Assembly (NCBI GenBank): GCA_036338025.1
Contig: JAYZDB010000033.1
Coordinates: 1 to 21,600 of the forward strand
DNA length: 21,600 nucleotides
Direction: 5' to 3'
Source: JAYZDB01 sp036338025
GTDB taxonomy: Bacteria > Planctomycetota > UBA1135 > UBA2386
The translations under genes were made by a program, and so were the position numbers. Of this stretch, positions 14,708 to 21,600 are shown piece after piece; the first letter of the stretch is position 1; each line of letters begins with the position of its first letter. The notes beneath the pieces were generated by a model that made no database searches, was not told the origin of the DNA, and worked only from the letters and a program-made list of their open reading frames with translations.

Positions 14708-15044
14708 CAGCCGTTACCCATGGAGGCCGCTGCCGTCCAGGGTCGCTGTGGTCGGAGGCCCAGGATGATCCTGTCTCGGAGTCCGCGTTGTCATGGTGTC
14801 CATCGGCTTGATCCCGCCCTGGCGCCCACCGACCGGGAAAATCCCGCCAGGGCGAGATACCAAGGGGCTTTTGAGGACTACACCTGCCCGACGGTCGCGC
14901 GCCTCGCGCCGAAGGTCCAGATAGTCGAATCGTCGGCCTGGGTCTGGGCGGGGTATCCTCTTCCATGAGGGCATTGCGGCTGACGGCCTCTCCCCGTGGC
15001 CGGACCTTCCACTTGCCCATCCCGCCGTTAGTATTGGAATTCTG
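14663..15044. other. Intergenic region before the FHA-sigma54 activator gene
   Basis: These 382 bases have no gene I can support: the open frames present are short and compositionally poor, or antisense extensions of the activator gene. The region holds the 3' hairpin of the glycosyltransferase gene, a 10-bp inverted repeat (14815-14854) and presumably the promoter of the activator/kinase operon. A TAGTAT near 15029 lies only ten bases before the start codon and lacks a convincing -35; no sigma54 -24/-12 pair was seen. Confidence 0.55.
14815..14854. repeat. 10-bp perfect inverted repeat
   Basis: CGCCCTGGCG (14815-14824) and CGCCAGGGCG (14845-14854) are exact reverse complements separated by 20 bases, which themselves hold a GGGAAAATCCC element overlapping the right arm edge. 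No T-run follows. It lies about 190 bases upstream of the activator gene. Confidence 0.55.
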
Positions 15045-17087
15045 ATGATGAGCCAGGGCCCGTTTCTCCTGATCGTAACGCAGGAGGGTAACCGCCAGAC
15101 GTTCCGGTTCGACCAGGACCGGGTCACGATCGGTCGCTCTCGCCAGTGCGACCTGTGCCTCCCCGCCCGGGTGGTTTCCCGCAGCCACTGCTACGTCGAA
15201 CGAGACGGGGAGAAGTTTTTCGTTGTCCAGGATGCCGGTCAGAATCCGGTGATGCTGCGCGGTGTGCCGGTTGACCGGGCGGAAATCGAGGTTGGGGACT
15301 CCTTTTCGATCTCCAAGATCGATGTCGAACTGGCGATGCCGAAGGTCGAGTCCGTGTCCATCGATGAGACTTACCTGGGCGATCCGGTGCAGAGTGCGAA
15401 GGATCTTGCCACGCTGATCAAGATCGGCCGCGCGCTCAACAGCGAGCACGACACCACCAGGTTGCTGACCCTGATTGTCGATTCTGCCATCAAGCTGCTC
15501 GGCGCCGAGCGTGGATTCCTGCTACTGGGTTCGGGGGATCAACCGATGGTCGAGGTGGCCCGTAACTTCGCGGAGGAAGAGGTGCTGTCGCCGGAGTACA
15601 ACTTCAGCCGCACCATCGCGACCCGGGTGCGCGAGAGTGGCGTGCCGGAGTTGACCATCAATGCACAGGAGGACGCCCGCTTCCGGGACCTGGCCTCGGT
15701 CGAGGATCTGCGGTTGCGCTCGGTGCTGTGCATTCCGATCCGGATACGGGAAACCTTGGTGGGTGTTCTGTATGTCGACAATCGGCTCCAGCAGCAGGCC
15801 TTCCACCAGCGTGAACTCGAGCTGCTGACGGCGCTCGGGGATCACGCCGGAGTCGCGATCTCCAACGCGCGGACAATGGAGGAACTGCGGGCCAAGCACA
15901 TCGAGTTACAGGATGCGCTGGCCCGGGTCGGGCAGCTCAACGCCTCCTTGAAAGGCCAGGTAGCCACGCAGAAGGCTGAACTTGGCGAGATGCGGCAGGA
16001 ACTCTCTGACACCATGCGAGGTGGGCGTTTCGCATTCGATTACAGCGAGATCGTCGGTGAGAGTCGCCGGATGGTGGAGGTGTTCAAACTGCTCGACAAG
16101 TTCATCGGCGCCGAAGATCCGGTGCTGATCCTCGGGGAGTCAGGTACCGGCAAAGAACTGATCGCGCGTGCCATCCATGCGAACGGCTCGCGGAAGCAAC
16201 GTCCGTTCGTGACCGAGAACTGCGCTGCGATGCCCTCGAGTTTGCTGGAGAGCGAACTGTTCGGCTACGTCAAGGGTGCCTTCACCGGCGCAACGGCGGA
16301 CAAGCGGGGATTGTTCGAGACCGCCAACGGCGGCGTCTTGTTCCTTGACGAGATCGGCGACATGCCGACGGAGCTGCAGAAGAAATTGCTGCGGGTGCTC
16401 CAGGAGGGCGAGGTGCGTCCGGTCGGAAGCCAGCGCGTTATCAAGGTTGACTTCCGCCTGGTGACCGCGACCAACCGCAATCTCGACGAGATGATGAAGG
16501 AGGGTGAGTTCAGGGAAGATCTGTTCTACCGCCTCACCGTCCTCCCCGTGCAGTTGCCGCCGTTGCGCGAACGTCGACAGGACGTGCCCCTGATGGTTCG
16601 ACGCTTTCTCGCCGGCCTCGCGAAGGAGAACGACACCCTGGTCCGGATCAGCCCGGACGCCATGGATGCCTTGGCCGAGTACCGCTGGCCCGGCAATGTC
16701 CGTGAACTCCAAAATGAGGTGCGCCGGGCCGCCTTGCTCTGCGATGGAGTGATCCTGGTGTCCCACCTGAGCCGGTCGGTCACCGAACCGCAGCCGGAAT
16801 TCGATGACCTGGTGCCCGCCGAGAAGGGTACCAACCTCCCCGATATGGTCCGCGATCTCGAAATGCGTTTGATCGGTCAGGCATATCGGTTGGCCAACGG
16901 TAACAAGAGCCGATCGGCGGAGATGCTCGGGATCTCCCGCTTCGCTTTGCAGCGCAAGCTCGAGAAGTACGACATTCAAGACGAGGCCTCGGGCTCCGAG
17001 GAGTCGACTGCGGACGACGACGCATCGACCGGTGTGGATAGCGAAGTCGACACCGATGCCAGCCCGGCCAAGGGTCGGCAGCCGTGA
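15045..17087 (+). CDS. FHA-GAF-sigma54 AAA+-Fis transcriptional activator
   Basis: 680 aa. An FHA domain (about 8-95) has VTIGRSRQCDLCLP and VVSRSHCYVE, the phosphothreonine-binding residues R31, S45 and H48 being present. A GAF domain spans about 117-276 (LTLIVDSAIKLLGAERGFLL, SVLCIPIRIRETLVGVLYVD). A coiled linker follows (277-325). The sigma54-interaction AAA+ domain covers about 333-560: Walker A GESGTGKE (364-371), GAFTGA (411-416) on the sigma54-contacting loop, Walker B LFLDEIGD (432-439) and the WPGNVREL sensor region. A Fis-type helix-turn-helix lies at about 605-642 (NKSRSAEMLGISRFALQRKL). The tail is acidic. It should activate RNA polymerase-sigma54 when its FHA or GAF domain is engaged. 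Its stop overlaps the next gene's GTG, so the kinase is probably its FHA input. Confidence 0.95.
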   Translation: MMSQGPFLLIVTQEGNRQTFRFDQDRVTIGRSRQCDLCLPARVVSRSHCYVERDGEKFFVVQDAGQNPVMLRGVPVDRAEIEVGDSFSISKIDVELAMPKVESVSIDETYLGDPVQSAKDLATLIKIGRALNSEHDTTRLLTLIVDSAIKLLGAERGFLLLGSGDQPMVEVARNFAEEEVLSPEYNFSRTIATRVRESGVPELTINAQEDARFRDLASVEDLRLRSVLCIPIRIRETLVGVLYVDNRLQQQAFHQRELELLTALGDHAGVAISNARTMEELRAKHIELQDALARVGQLNASLKGQVATQKAELGEMRQELSDTMRGGRFAFDYSEIVGESRRMVEVFKLLDKFIGAEDPVLILGESGTGKELIARAIHANGSRKQRPFVTENCAAMPSSLLESELFGYVKGAFTGATADKRGLFETANGGVLFLDEIGDMPTELQKKLLRVLQEGEVRPVGSQRVIKVDFRLVTATNRNLDEMMKEGEFREDLFYRLTVLPVQLPPLRERRQDVPLMVRRFLAGLAKENDTLVRISPDAMDALAEYRWPGNVRELQNEVRRAALLCDGVILVSHLSRSVTEPQPEFDDLVPAEKGTNLPDMVRDLEMRLIGQAYRLANGNKSRSAEMLGISRFALQRKLEKYDIQDEASGSEESTADDDASTGVDSEVDTDASPAKGRQP

Positions 17088-20000
17088 CATTTGCCCAGCC
17101 GTTTACCGAATACGAGGTCATGGACCGCGTCGGAGCTGGTTCGATGGGGACGGTCTTCAAGGCGCGGCACAAGAAGCTGGACCGTATCGTCGCCCTGAAG
17201 GTGCTGAGGCCATCGCTCGGTCGCGATACCCGCTACGTCGAGCGTCTGCGGCGGGAGGCTCGGATCGTGGCTTCGCTCAACCATCCCAACATCGTGACTG
17301 GCTACGACCTCGGCCAAGAGGGCGGATACCACTTCTTCGTGATGGAGTTCGTCGAAGGCAAGTCCTTGCGCGAATTGCTGAGTGAAGGGGGGATGTTTGA
17401 CGAGGAGCGTGTTCTCGACGTAGCGATGCAGATCACCATCGCTTTGGACCATGCGTTCCAGTGCGGGGTGATCCACCGGGACATCAAGCCGGCCAATATC
17501 CTCATCGCGGAAAACAACGTCGTGAAGTTGACCGATATGGGGCTGGCCAAGGGACCGGACAACCTGACCCTCACCCGGGATGGCGCAACCGTTGGAACTC
17601 CGCAGTACATCAGCCCGGAGCAGGCCAGGAACCCGCAGGATGTCGATGTTCGCACCGACCTCTACTCGCTCGGTGCGACGCTGTTCCATATGTGCACCGG
17701 CCAGCCGCCGTTCCGTGCCGAGACCATGGCAAACGTCCTGTGCAAGGTGCTCGAGGAGCGGGCTCCGTCGGCGGCGGGCATCAACCCCGACCTCAGTGAC
17801 GGGCTCAACCTGATCATTCGCAAGCTGCTTTCGAAGGACCCCGGTCGCCGCTACCAGACCCCCGCTGAATTGTTGGCGGACCTGCAGCGCGTGCAGAGTG
17901 CTGAGTTGCCGCATGTTGAGGAGGGTGAATTGGATCGTGGCGAGGTGGAGGAGACTCCCTCCAGCCCCGTGAAGCTTGGCTTGCTGGTGCTCGGCGCGGT
18001 GTCGGTGTTGGCGGTCCTGGCGTCGCTCGCCTTGGTGGATTGGGGCGGCAAGACCGATGTCATTCCGCTGGCAGAACGCAGACGCGCATTTCATCTCCAG
18101 GTCGAAGGCCAGCTGGCGGCGTTCCAGACCGTCGGGTTGCAGATTCGTTGTGTGGAAGGACTGCGTCAGGCGGCGGCAGAGTCATTCGAGGAGAGCTACC
18201 TTGATCAGAAACTGCAGCGTCTGAACCAGGAATTGAGCGGCCAGGTCGAATCGCTTCTCGACCGGGAGGCGGGCACACTCGAGCAGACTTTCGACCAGCT
18301 CAGCTGGAATCGGACCGAAGGAGACTTTGAGGATCGGGTGAAGGGCCTCGTGTTCGCTGAGCTTGGAATTCAGGTCTCACAACTGCGTGCTGCCGCGGCT
18401 GATGTGTACAAGAAGGAATGGGGTGAGCTGGAGAACGATGTGCGGGCGAAGATCCTGGTGCGCGAGAGTGAGTTCGAACGCGCGGTTGTGGAGTACGGTC
18501 AGCGACTGCACGGCATAGTCCGGGCACATCTGAGTGAGCCGGATTTCCTGCAGGCCGGCAAGGACCTGGCGGCTGGACTCCAAGGCTTCGACCGCGTGTC
18601 GGAGGACATACCGCGTATTGCGGACTTGCCCGAGAAACTGCGCGAGTTCGCCAGGCAGGCTCGGCGCAAGCACGCGACGGACCTCGATACGCTGATCACG
18701 ACGAGGGAAAGGACCCGGCTCAATACCTTCGAGTCGGGCCTGAAGGATGTCACGCTGCGGGTCGAACAGCTGTTGTCCAACGATGACCCCAGGGAAGCCC
18801 GGAGTATCTACGCAGAGCTCTCGGGAGCTCTCGAACGCGACTTCCCGCGCCGCTTCCGGGTCCAACACGATCCCTGGCCCGACGCCGATGTTCGCCTGGA
18901 TCGGCTCGACGCGCAGCTCGCGCGGGCCGAGTCTGTCCAACGCCGGGTGGCCTTGCGCCAATTGGTTGAGACGACCTATCGGATTGTGCTGAGCGGAGAC
19001 CTCGGCAAGGCACGCAGCGAGTTGGTCGTCGGGGCCGCCGGCCGCCAGGAAGCTGCCCTGCCCAAGCACATCAAACTCCTCGACTACGCCATCTTGGCAC
19101 GCAGCAGGTTGCTAGGGACCCTGCTGGGGACCAAGAAACTCCATCGGCTCAAGGGTGTCCGTACCCGGCTCGGCGCACTCGACGTGGAGTTGCGTCAACG
19201 GGGTAGTGACTTCATCTTGCAGGCCTCCGGTCGCCGCAAACCGATCGCCCTGGGCTTGCTGCAGGTTCGTGATCTGGTGCCACCGGACTTTCTGATCGGG
19301 TTGACTGCGGAACACCGGGCCGGTCTGGCGGTGTGGTACTTGCTGACCGGTGTGGATGAAGTCGCTTTCTTGACCGAGGGGAGTCCCATGTCTGAGTTCA
19401 TCCGTGACGAACTGGCTCCGGCGCTGCGGCAACTCAAGCGGCCTGAGCCGGGATGGCTGGCGGACCGTCAACTGCTGGAGTCGGTCCGTACGGCGGTCGA
19501 GCTCTCGCAGTGGGTGGAAGCAGAGAAGGCCTTGTCGTCGCTGCGGAGCCGGTCGGAGCTCTTCGCGGCCGACAACGACCAGGAATTACGTCGCCTCGCG
19601 CGTGCGATCCGTTCTGGAACGGCCCGCTCGCTGCTGGAAACCGAACTGCGAACCCAGGTCCTCAAGGGTGGTCGCTTGCAGGTGGGTGCCGGACTCGGCG
19701 TGTCCCTGGAGTATCAGGACCTGGGCAAGGTCGGTTTCCCCGGCGGCTTGCCGTCGGGCTGGAACCGGGAGGAATACAGTGGTCGGCTTGTCTTCGATGA
19801 TGATCACGTTGCGCTGGAAGAGGCCAAGGAGTTGGCGTTCGCGAGTCTGTGCGTGACCAACAAGCCGATGTCCGTCGGCTTCGAGTTTGCGGTCGCTGCC
19901 GACCGGGAGGTGACGCGGCTGTTTTTCCTGACCATGCACGAAGCGACGCTGGGTGTCGCGGCTCTGCGAGATGGTACCCTGGCGATTTTCGAGGTCGACA

Positions 20001-20287
20001 AGCTACGTGCTGGCAAGGAATTACGTGATCGGGTGCAGAAGGCCCTGCGGTCGGCGGAACGCCAGCCGCAGGTCTATCTGGTACCCGGGGCGCGCCACCG
20101 CCTCGATATCGATGTGCGACCCAGGGGGCTCGGTGGCAGAGTCGTGTTGGGGGTGCGTGTCGATGGACGCCAGTTGCCGGAAGTGAGCATCGTGCGTTCG
20201 ACTGGCAGGATTCCTGCGACCGTCACGCTGACCACGCTGCATTCCCTGGAAGCCTACAGCATGGTTTTCCAGGGCGCCGGCCGTTGA
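17084..20287 (+). CDS. Transmembrane Ser/Thr protein kinase with large extracytoplasmic domain
   Basis: 1067 aa from GTG at 17084, which overlaps the activator stop (GTGA). The kinase domain (about 10-270) has the glycine loop GAGSMGTVF (17-25), K39 in VALKVL, HRDIKPANIL (131-140, D133), the metal site written DMG (151-153) instead of DFG, GTPQYISPEQ (171-180), and DLYSLGATLF (192-201). All catalytic residues are present. A juxtamembrane linker (272-297) leads to one membrane helix (about 298-318). The outer 745 residues are mostly charged helix and coiled coil (320-860), ending in a beta-rich domain (863-1067) resembling a concanavalin/LamG-type lectin fold. No PASTA or NHL repeats are seen. 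It presumably senses an envelope signal and phosphorylates targets inside, with the FHA activator as first candidate. Confidence 0.93.
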   Translation: MTFAQPFTEYEVMDRVGAGSMGTVFKARHKKLDRIVALKVLRPSLGRDTRYVERLRREARIVASLNHPNIVTGYDLGQEGGYHFFVMEFVEGKSLRELLSEGGMFDEERVLDVAMQITIALDHAFQCGVIHRDIKPANILIAENNVVKLTDMGLAKGPDNLTLTRDGATVGTPQYISPEQARNPQDVDVRTDLYSLGATLFHMCTGQPPFRAETMANVLCKVLEERAPSAAGINPDLSDGLNLIIRKLLSKDPGRRYQTPAELLADLQRVQSAELPHVEEGELDRGEVEETPSSPVKLGLLVLGAVSVLAVLASLALVDWGGKTDVIPLAERRRAFHLQVEGQLAAFQTVGLQIRCVEGLRQAAAESFEESYLDQKLQRLNQELSGQVESLLDREAGTLEQTFDQLSWNRTEGDFEDRVKGLVFAELGIQVSQLRAAAADVYKKEWGELENDVRAKILVRESEFERAVVEYGQRLHGIVRAHLSEPDFLQAGKDLAAGLQGFDRVSEDIPRIADLPEKLREFARQARRKHATDLDTLITTRERTRLNTFESGLKDVTLRVEQLLSNDDPREARSIYAELSGALERDFPRRFRVQHDPWPDADVRLDRLDAQLARAESVQRRVALRQLVETTYRIVLSGDLGKARSELVVGAAGRQEAALPKHIKLLDYAILARSRLLGTLLGTKKLHRLKGVRTRLGALDVELRQRGSDFILQASGRRKPIALGLLQVRDLVPPDFLIGLTAEHRAGLAVWYLLTGVDEVAFLTEGSPMSEFIRDELAPALRQLKRPEPGWLADRQLLESVRTAVELSQWVEAEKALSSLRSRSELFAADNDQELRRLARAIRSGTARSLLETELRTQVLKGGRLQVGAGLGVSLEYQDLGKVGFPGGLPSGWNREEYSGRLVFDDDHVALEEAKELAFASLCVTNKPMSVGFEFAVAADREVTRLFFLTMHEATLGVAALRDGTLAIFEVDKLRAGKELRDRVQKALRSAERQPQVYLVPGARHRLDIDVRPRGLGGRVVLGVRVDGRQLPEVSIVRSTGRIPATVTLTTLHSLEAYSMVFQGAGR

Positions 20288-20435
20288 CGCGACCGCATCG
20301 CAATGCCCGGAAGATTCCCGTGTTGCGGGCTTGTGCCGCCTTGCTTTCACCCGGCGGTCCTCGCTAGCCTCCGGCTCGCCGCTCTCTCCTCTTCGGTTGA
20401 ACTTGTTGCGCGTTCCTAGCTTCCGATTGTTGTAT

Positions 20436-21600
20436 GTGTCGCTTGCGCGGCTCGCGGGTGGGCGGGTGTTGGTCACGTCGTTGGCGCTTGCGATGCCCTT
20501 GGTGTCGCAGGACCGCAGTTGGAGCCTGGACCTGAAGAAGCTGCCGGCTGGCCAGAAGATCGTGATCGACGGGCAGATCGACGAAGCCGCCTGGCGGTCG
20601 GCGTCGCGGCTCTCGCCGCTCACCCAGGTCGATCCCGTCGAGGGTGCCCGGCCGTCCCATCCGACCAAGGTGAGGATCTGCTACGACCAGGACCAGATTT
20701 ACCTGGCGGCCGAGTGCGAGGACGATCCCGACCTGGTGCGCGGACGCATCATGCGTCGTGATGCACGGCTCGATCCTGACGATCGGGTCGAGTTCTGGTT
20801 CGACACGTTCCATGACCGGCGTTTTGGCTACTGGTTCCAGGTCGGTGCGGGTGGTAGCAAAGGTGATGCCTTGGTAGGCGGCGGGAACTTCAACAAGAGT
20901 TGGGATGGGATCTGGCATGGCCGGTCGCAGATCACCGATAGCGGTTGGCAGGTCGAAGTCGCGATCCCGTTCAAGACCCTGGCTTTCAAGGCGGGTGGGC
21001 GGAGTTGGGGTTTCAACTTCCGACGGCGCCGCGTGGTCAGTGACGAGGAGTCACGCTGGGCCAGACCTCTGGTTGCCTACCATTTCTTTTCGCTGACCCA
21101 GGGCGGTGTGCTGCGCGGATTCGATGGAATTCGTCAGGGTGTGGGTCTCGATGTCGTGCCGTTTTTCAAGACCAGTGCCTCCCGTGACCGCAGGATCGGC
21201 AAGCACACCTCCGCCCTGGGGGAGGCGGGATTGGATGCCAGCTATCGCCTGAGCCCTTCGATCAATCTCCGGGTGACCTACAACACCGACTTTGCCGAGA
21301 CCGAGGTCGACGAGCGCCAGACCAACCTGACCCGCTTCCCGTTGTTCTTCCCGGAGAAGCGCGATTTCTTTCTGGAGGATTCGGGCTTGTTCGAATTTGG
21401 GGTGCCGCGGCGACGCGAACGTCCACGGGAGGTGATCCCGTTCTTCTCCCGGCGGATTGGGCGGGACAGCGGTGGGGAAGCGGTTCCGATCATCTACGGC
21501 GGCAAGTTGACCGGCCGGACGGACGACTGGAATTTCGGTGTCTTGCAAGTCTACCAGGATGAGCACACCGATCGGGATGGGAAGTACTCCGACGACCGGG
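20436..21600 (+). CDS. DUF5916 / CBM9-like outer-membrane protein, N-terminal part
   Basis: The frame runs off the right edge. I chose GTG at 20436 because it gives a good signal peptide (SLARLAGGRVLVTSLALAMP, cleavage near VSQ-DRS); TTG codons at 20403-20427 are alternatives, and no clear ribosome site helps. The mature protein begins with a carbohydrate-binding-module-9-like domain: KIVIDGQIDEAAWRSASRLS, a strand with KVRICYDQDQIYLAAECEDD, DRVEFWFDTF, DSGWQVEVAIPFKTLAF and WGFNFRRRR. It then enters a beta-barrel-like region (GLDVVPFFKTSASRD, INLRVTYNTDFAETEVDERQ, FPLFFPEKRDFFLEDSGLFE), which is the signature stretch of DUF5916 proteins. Members are usually 700-900 aa, so about half is visible. 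Function in the family is not established; outer-membrane glycan or metabolite handling is a guess. It may follow the kinase operon or have its own promoter. Confidence 0.85.
   Translation, partial: MSLARLAGGRVLVTSLALAMPLVSQDRSWSLDLKKLPAGQKIVIDGQIDEAAWRSASRLSPLTQVDPVEGARPSHPTKVRICYDQDQIYLAAECEDDPDLVRGRIMRRDARLDPDDRVEFWFDTFHDRRFGYWFQVGAGGSKGDALVGGGNFNKSWDGIWHGRSQITDSGWQVEVAIPFKTLAFKAGGRSWGFNFRRRRVVSDEESRWARPLVAYHFFSLTQGGVLRGFDGIRQGVGLDVVPFFKTSASRDRRIGKHTSALGEAGLDASYRLSPSINLRVTYNTDFAETEVDERQTNLTRFPLFFPEKRDFFLEDSGLFEFGVPRRRERPREVIPFFSRRIGRDSGGEAVPIIYGGKLTGRTDDWNFGVLQVYQDEHTDRDGKYSDDR

Noticed and set aside
14712..14719. A further CCGTTACC copy like the half-site upstream of the histidine kinase.
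   Set aside because: A single unpaired 8-mer is about what chance gives in a window of this size.
14811..15025. Three copies of ATCCCGCC (14811, 14841, 15019).
   Set aside because: Two belong to the arms of the inverted repeat and the third is isolated; spacing is irregular and the octamer is GC-rich, so chance is sufficient.
14703..15449. A 248-residue minus-strand frame antisense to the FHA domain.
   Set aside because: It is the complement of a clearly coding FHA-GAF frame; the protein is His/Arg/Pro-rich without domain character.
20288..20435. Possible terminator after the Ser/Thr kinase (CCCG-TGTTG-CGGG near 20310-20328).
   Set aside because: The stem is only four to five pairs and no T-run follows; the region may simply be leader of the next gene.

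Overview
The window is a GC-rich bacterial chromosome segment from a Gram-negative organism. The gene content suggests a planctomycete-type or other signalling-rich bacterium (Myxococcota-like is the alternative). The evidence is a heptosyltransferase-like GT9 enzyme (LPS-type envelope), a large membrane Ser/Thr kinase coupled to an FHA-GAF-sigma54 activator, two sensor histidine kinases, EF-hand and NYN proteins with long disordered tails, and a DUF5916-type outer-membrane protein. The lineage call is inference from gene content. No phage, IS, CRISPR, tRNA or rRNA was seen.

Layout. (1) 1-388 (+): tail of a glycosylasparaginase-type Ntn hydrolase. (2) 465-2310 (-): NYN-domain protein followed by a secreted EF-hand protein. 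(3) 2628-3050 (+): a small TTG-started lipoprotein. (4) 3068-6929 (-): a three-gene unit of TPR-containing sensor histidine kinase, OmpR-type response regulator and exported helical-repeat protein. (5) 7128-7826 (+): class I methyltransferase. (6) 7886-9223 (+): a second, multi-TM histidine kinase carrying a RegB-like quinone-site motif. (7) 9347-9582 (+): an intergenic transcription unit with sigma70-like promoter, foldable body and textbook intrinsic terminator, a likely non-coding RNA of about 200 nt. (8) 9750-13401 (-): Tex-like S1 protein, NUDIX-like protein and a 79-aa protein in one tight operon with its own terminator. (9) 13574-14662 (+): GT9 heptosyltransferase-like enzyme. (10) 15045-20287 (+): FHA-GAF-AAA+-Fis sigma54 activator and a 1067-aa transmembrane Ser/Thr kinase, overlapping by GTGA. 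(11) 20436-21600 (+): 5' part of a DUF5916/CBM9-like outer-membrane protein.

How the genes may work together: the window is dominated by signal transduction (two histidine kinases, one response regulator, one eukaryotic-type kinase, one sigma54 activator) and by RNA-related proteins (Tex with S1, NYN). The strongest unexplained element is the intergenic RNA candidate at 9380-9582. The translationally coupled activator/kinase pair is the most system-like gene set. Several inverted repeats lie in 5' or intergenic regions and are listed separately.
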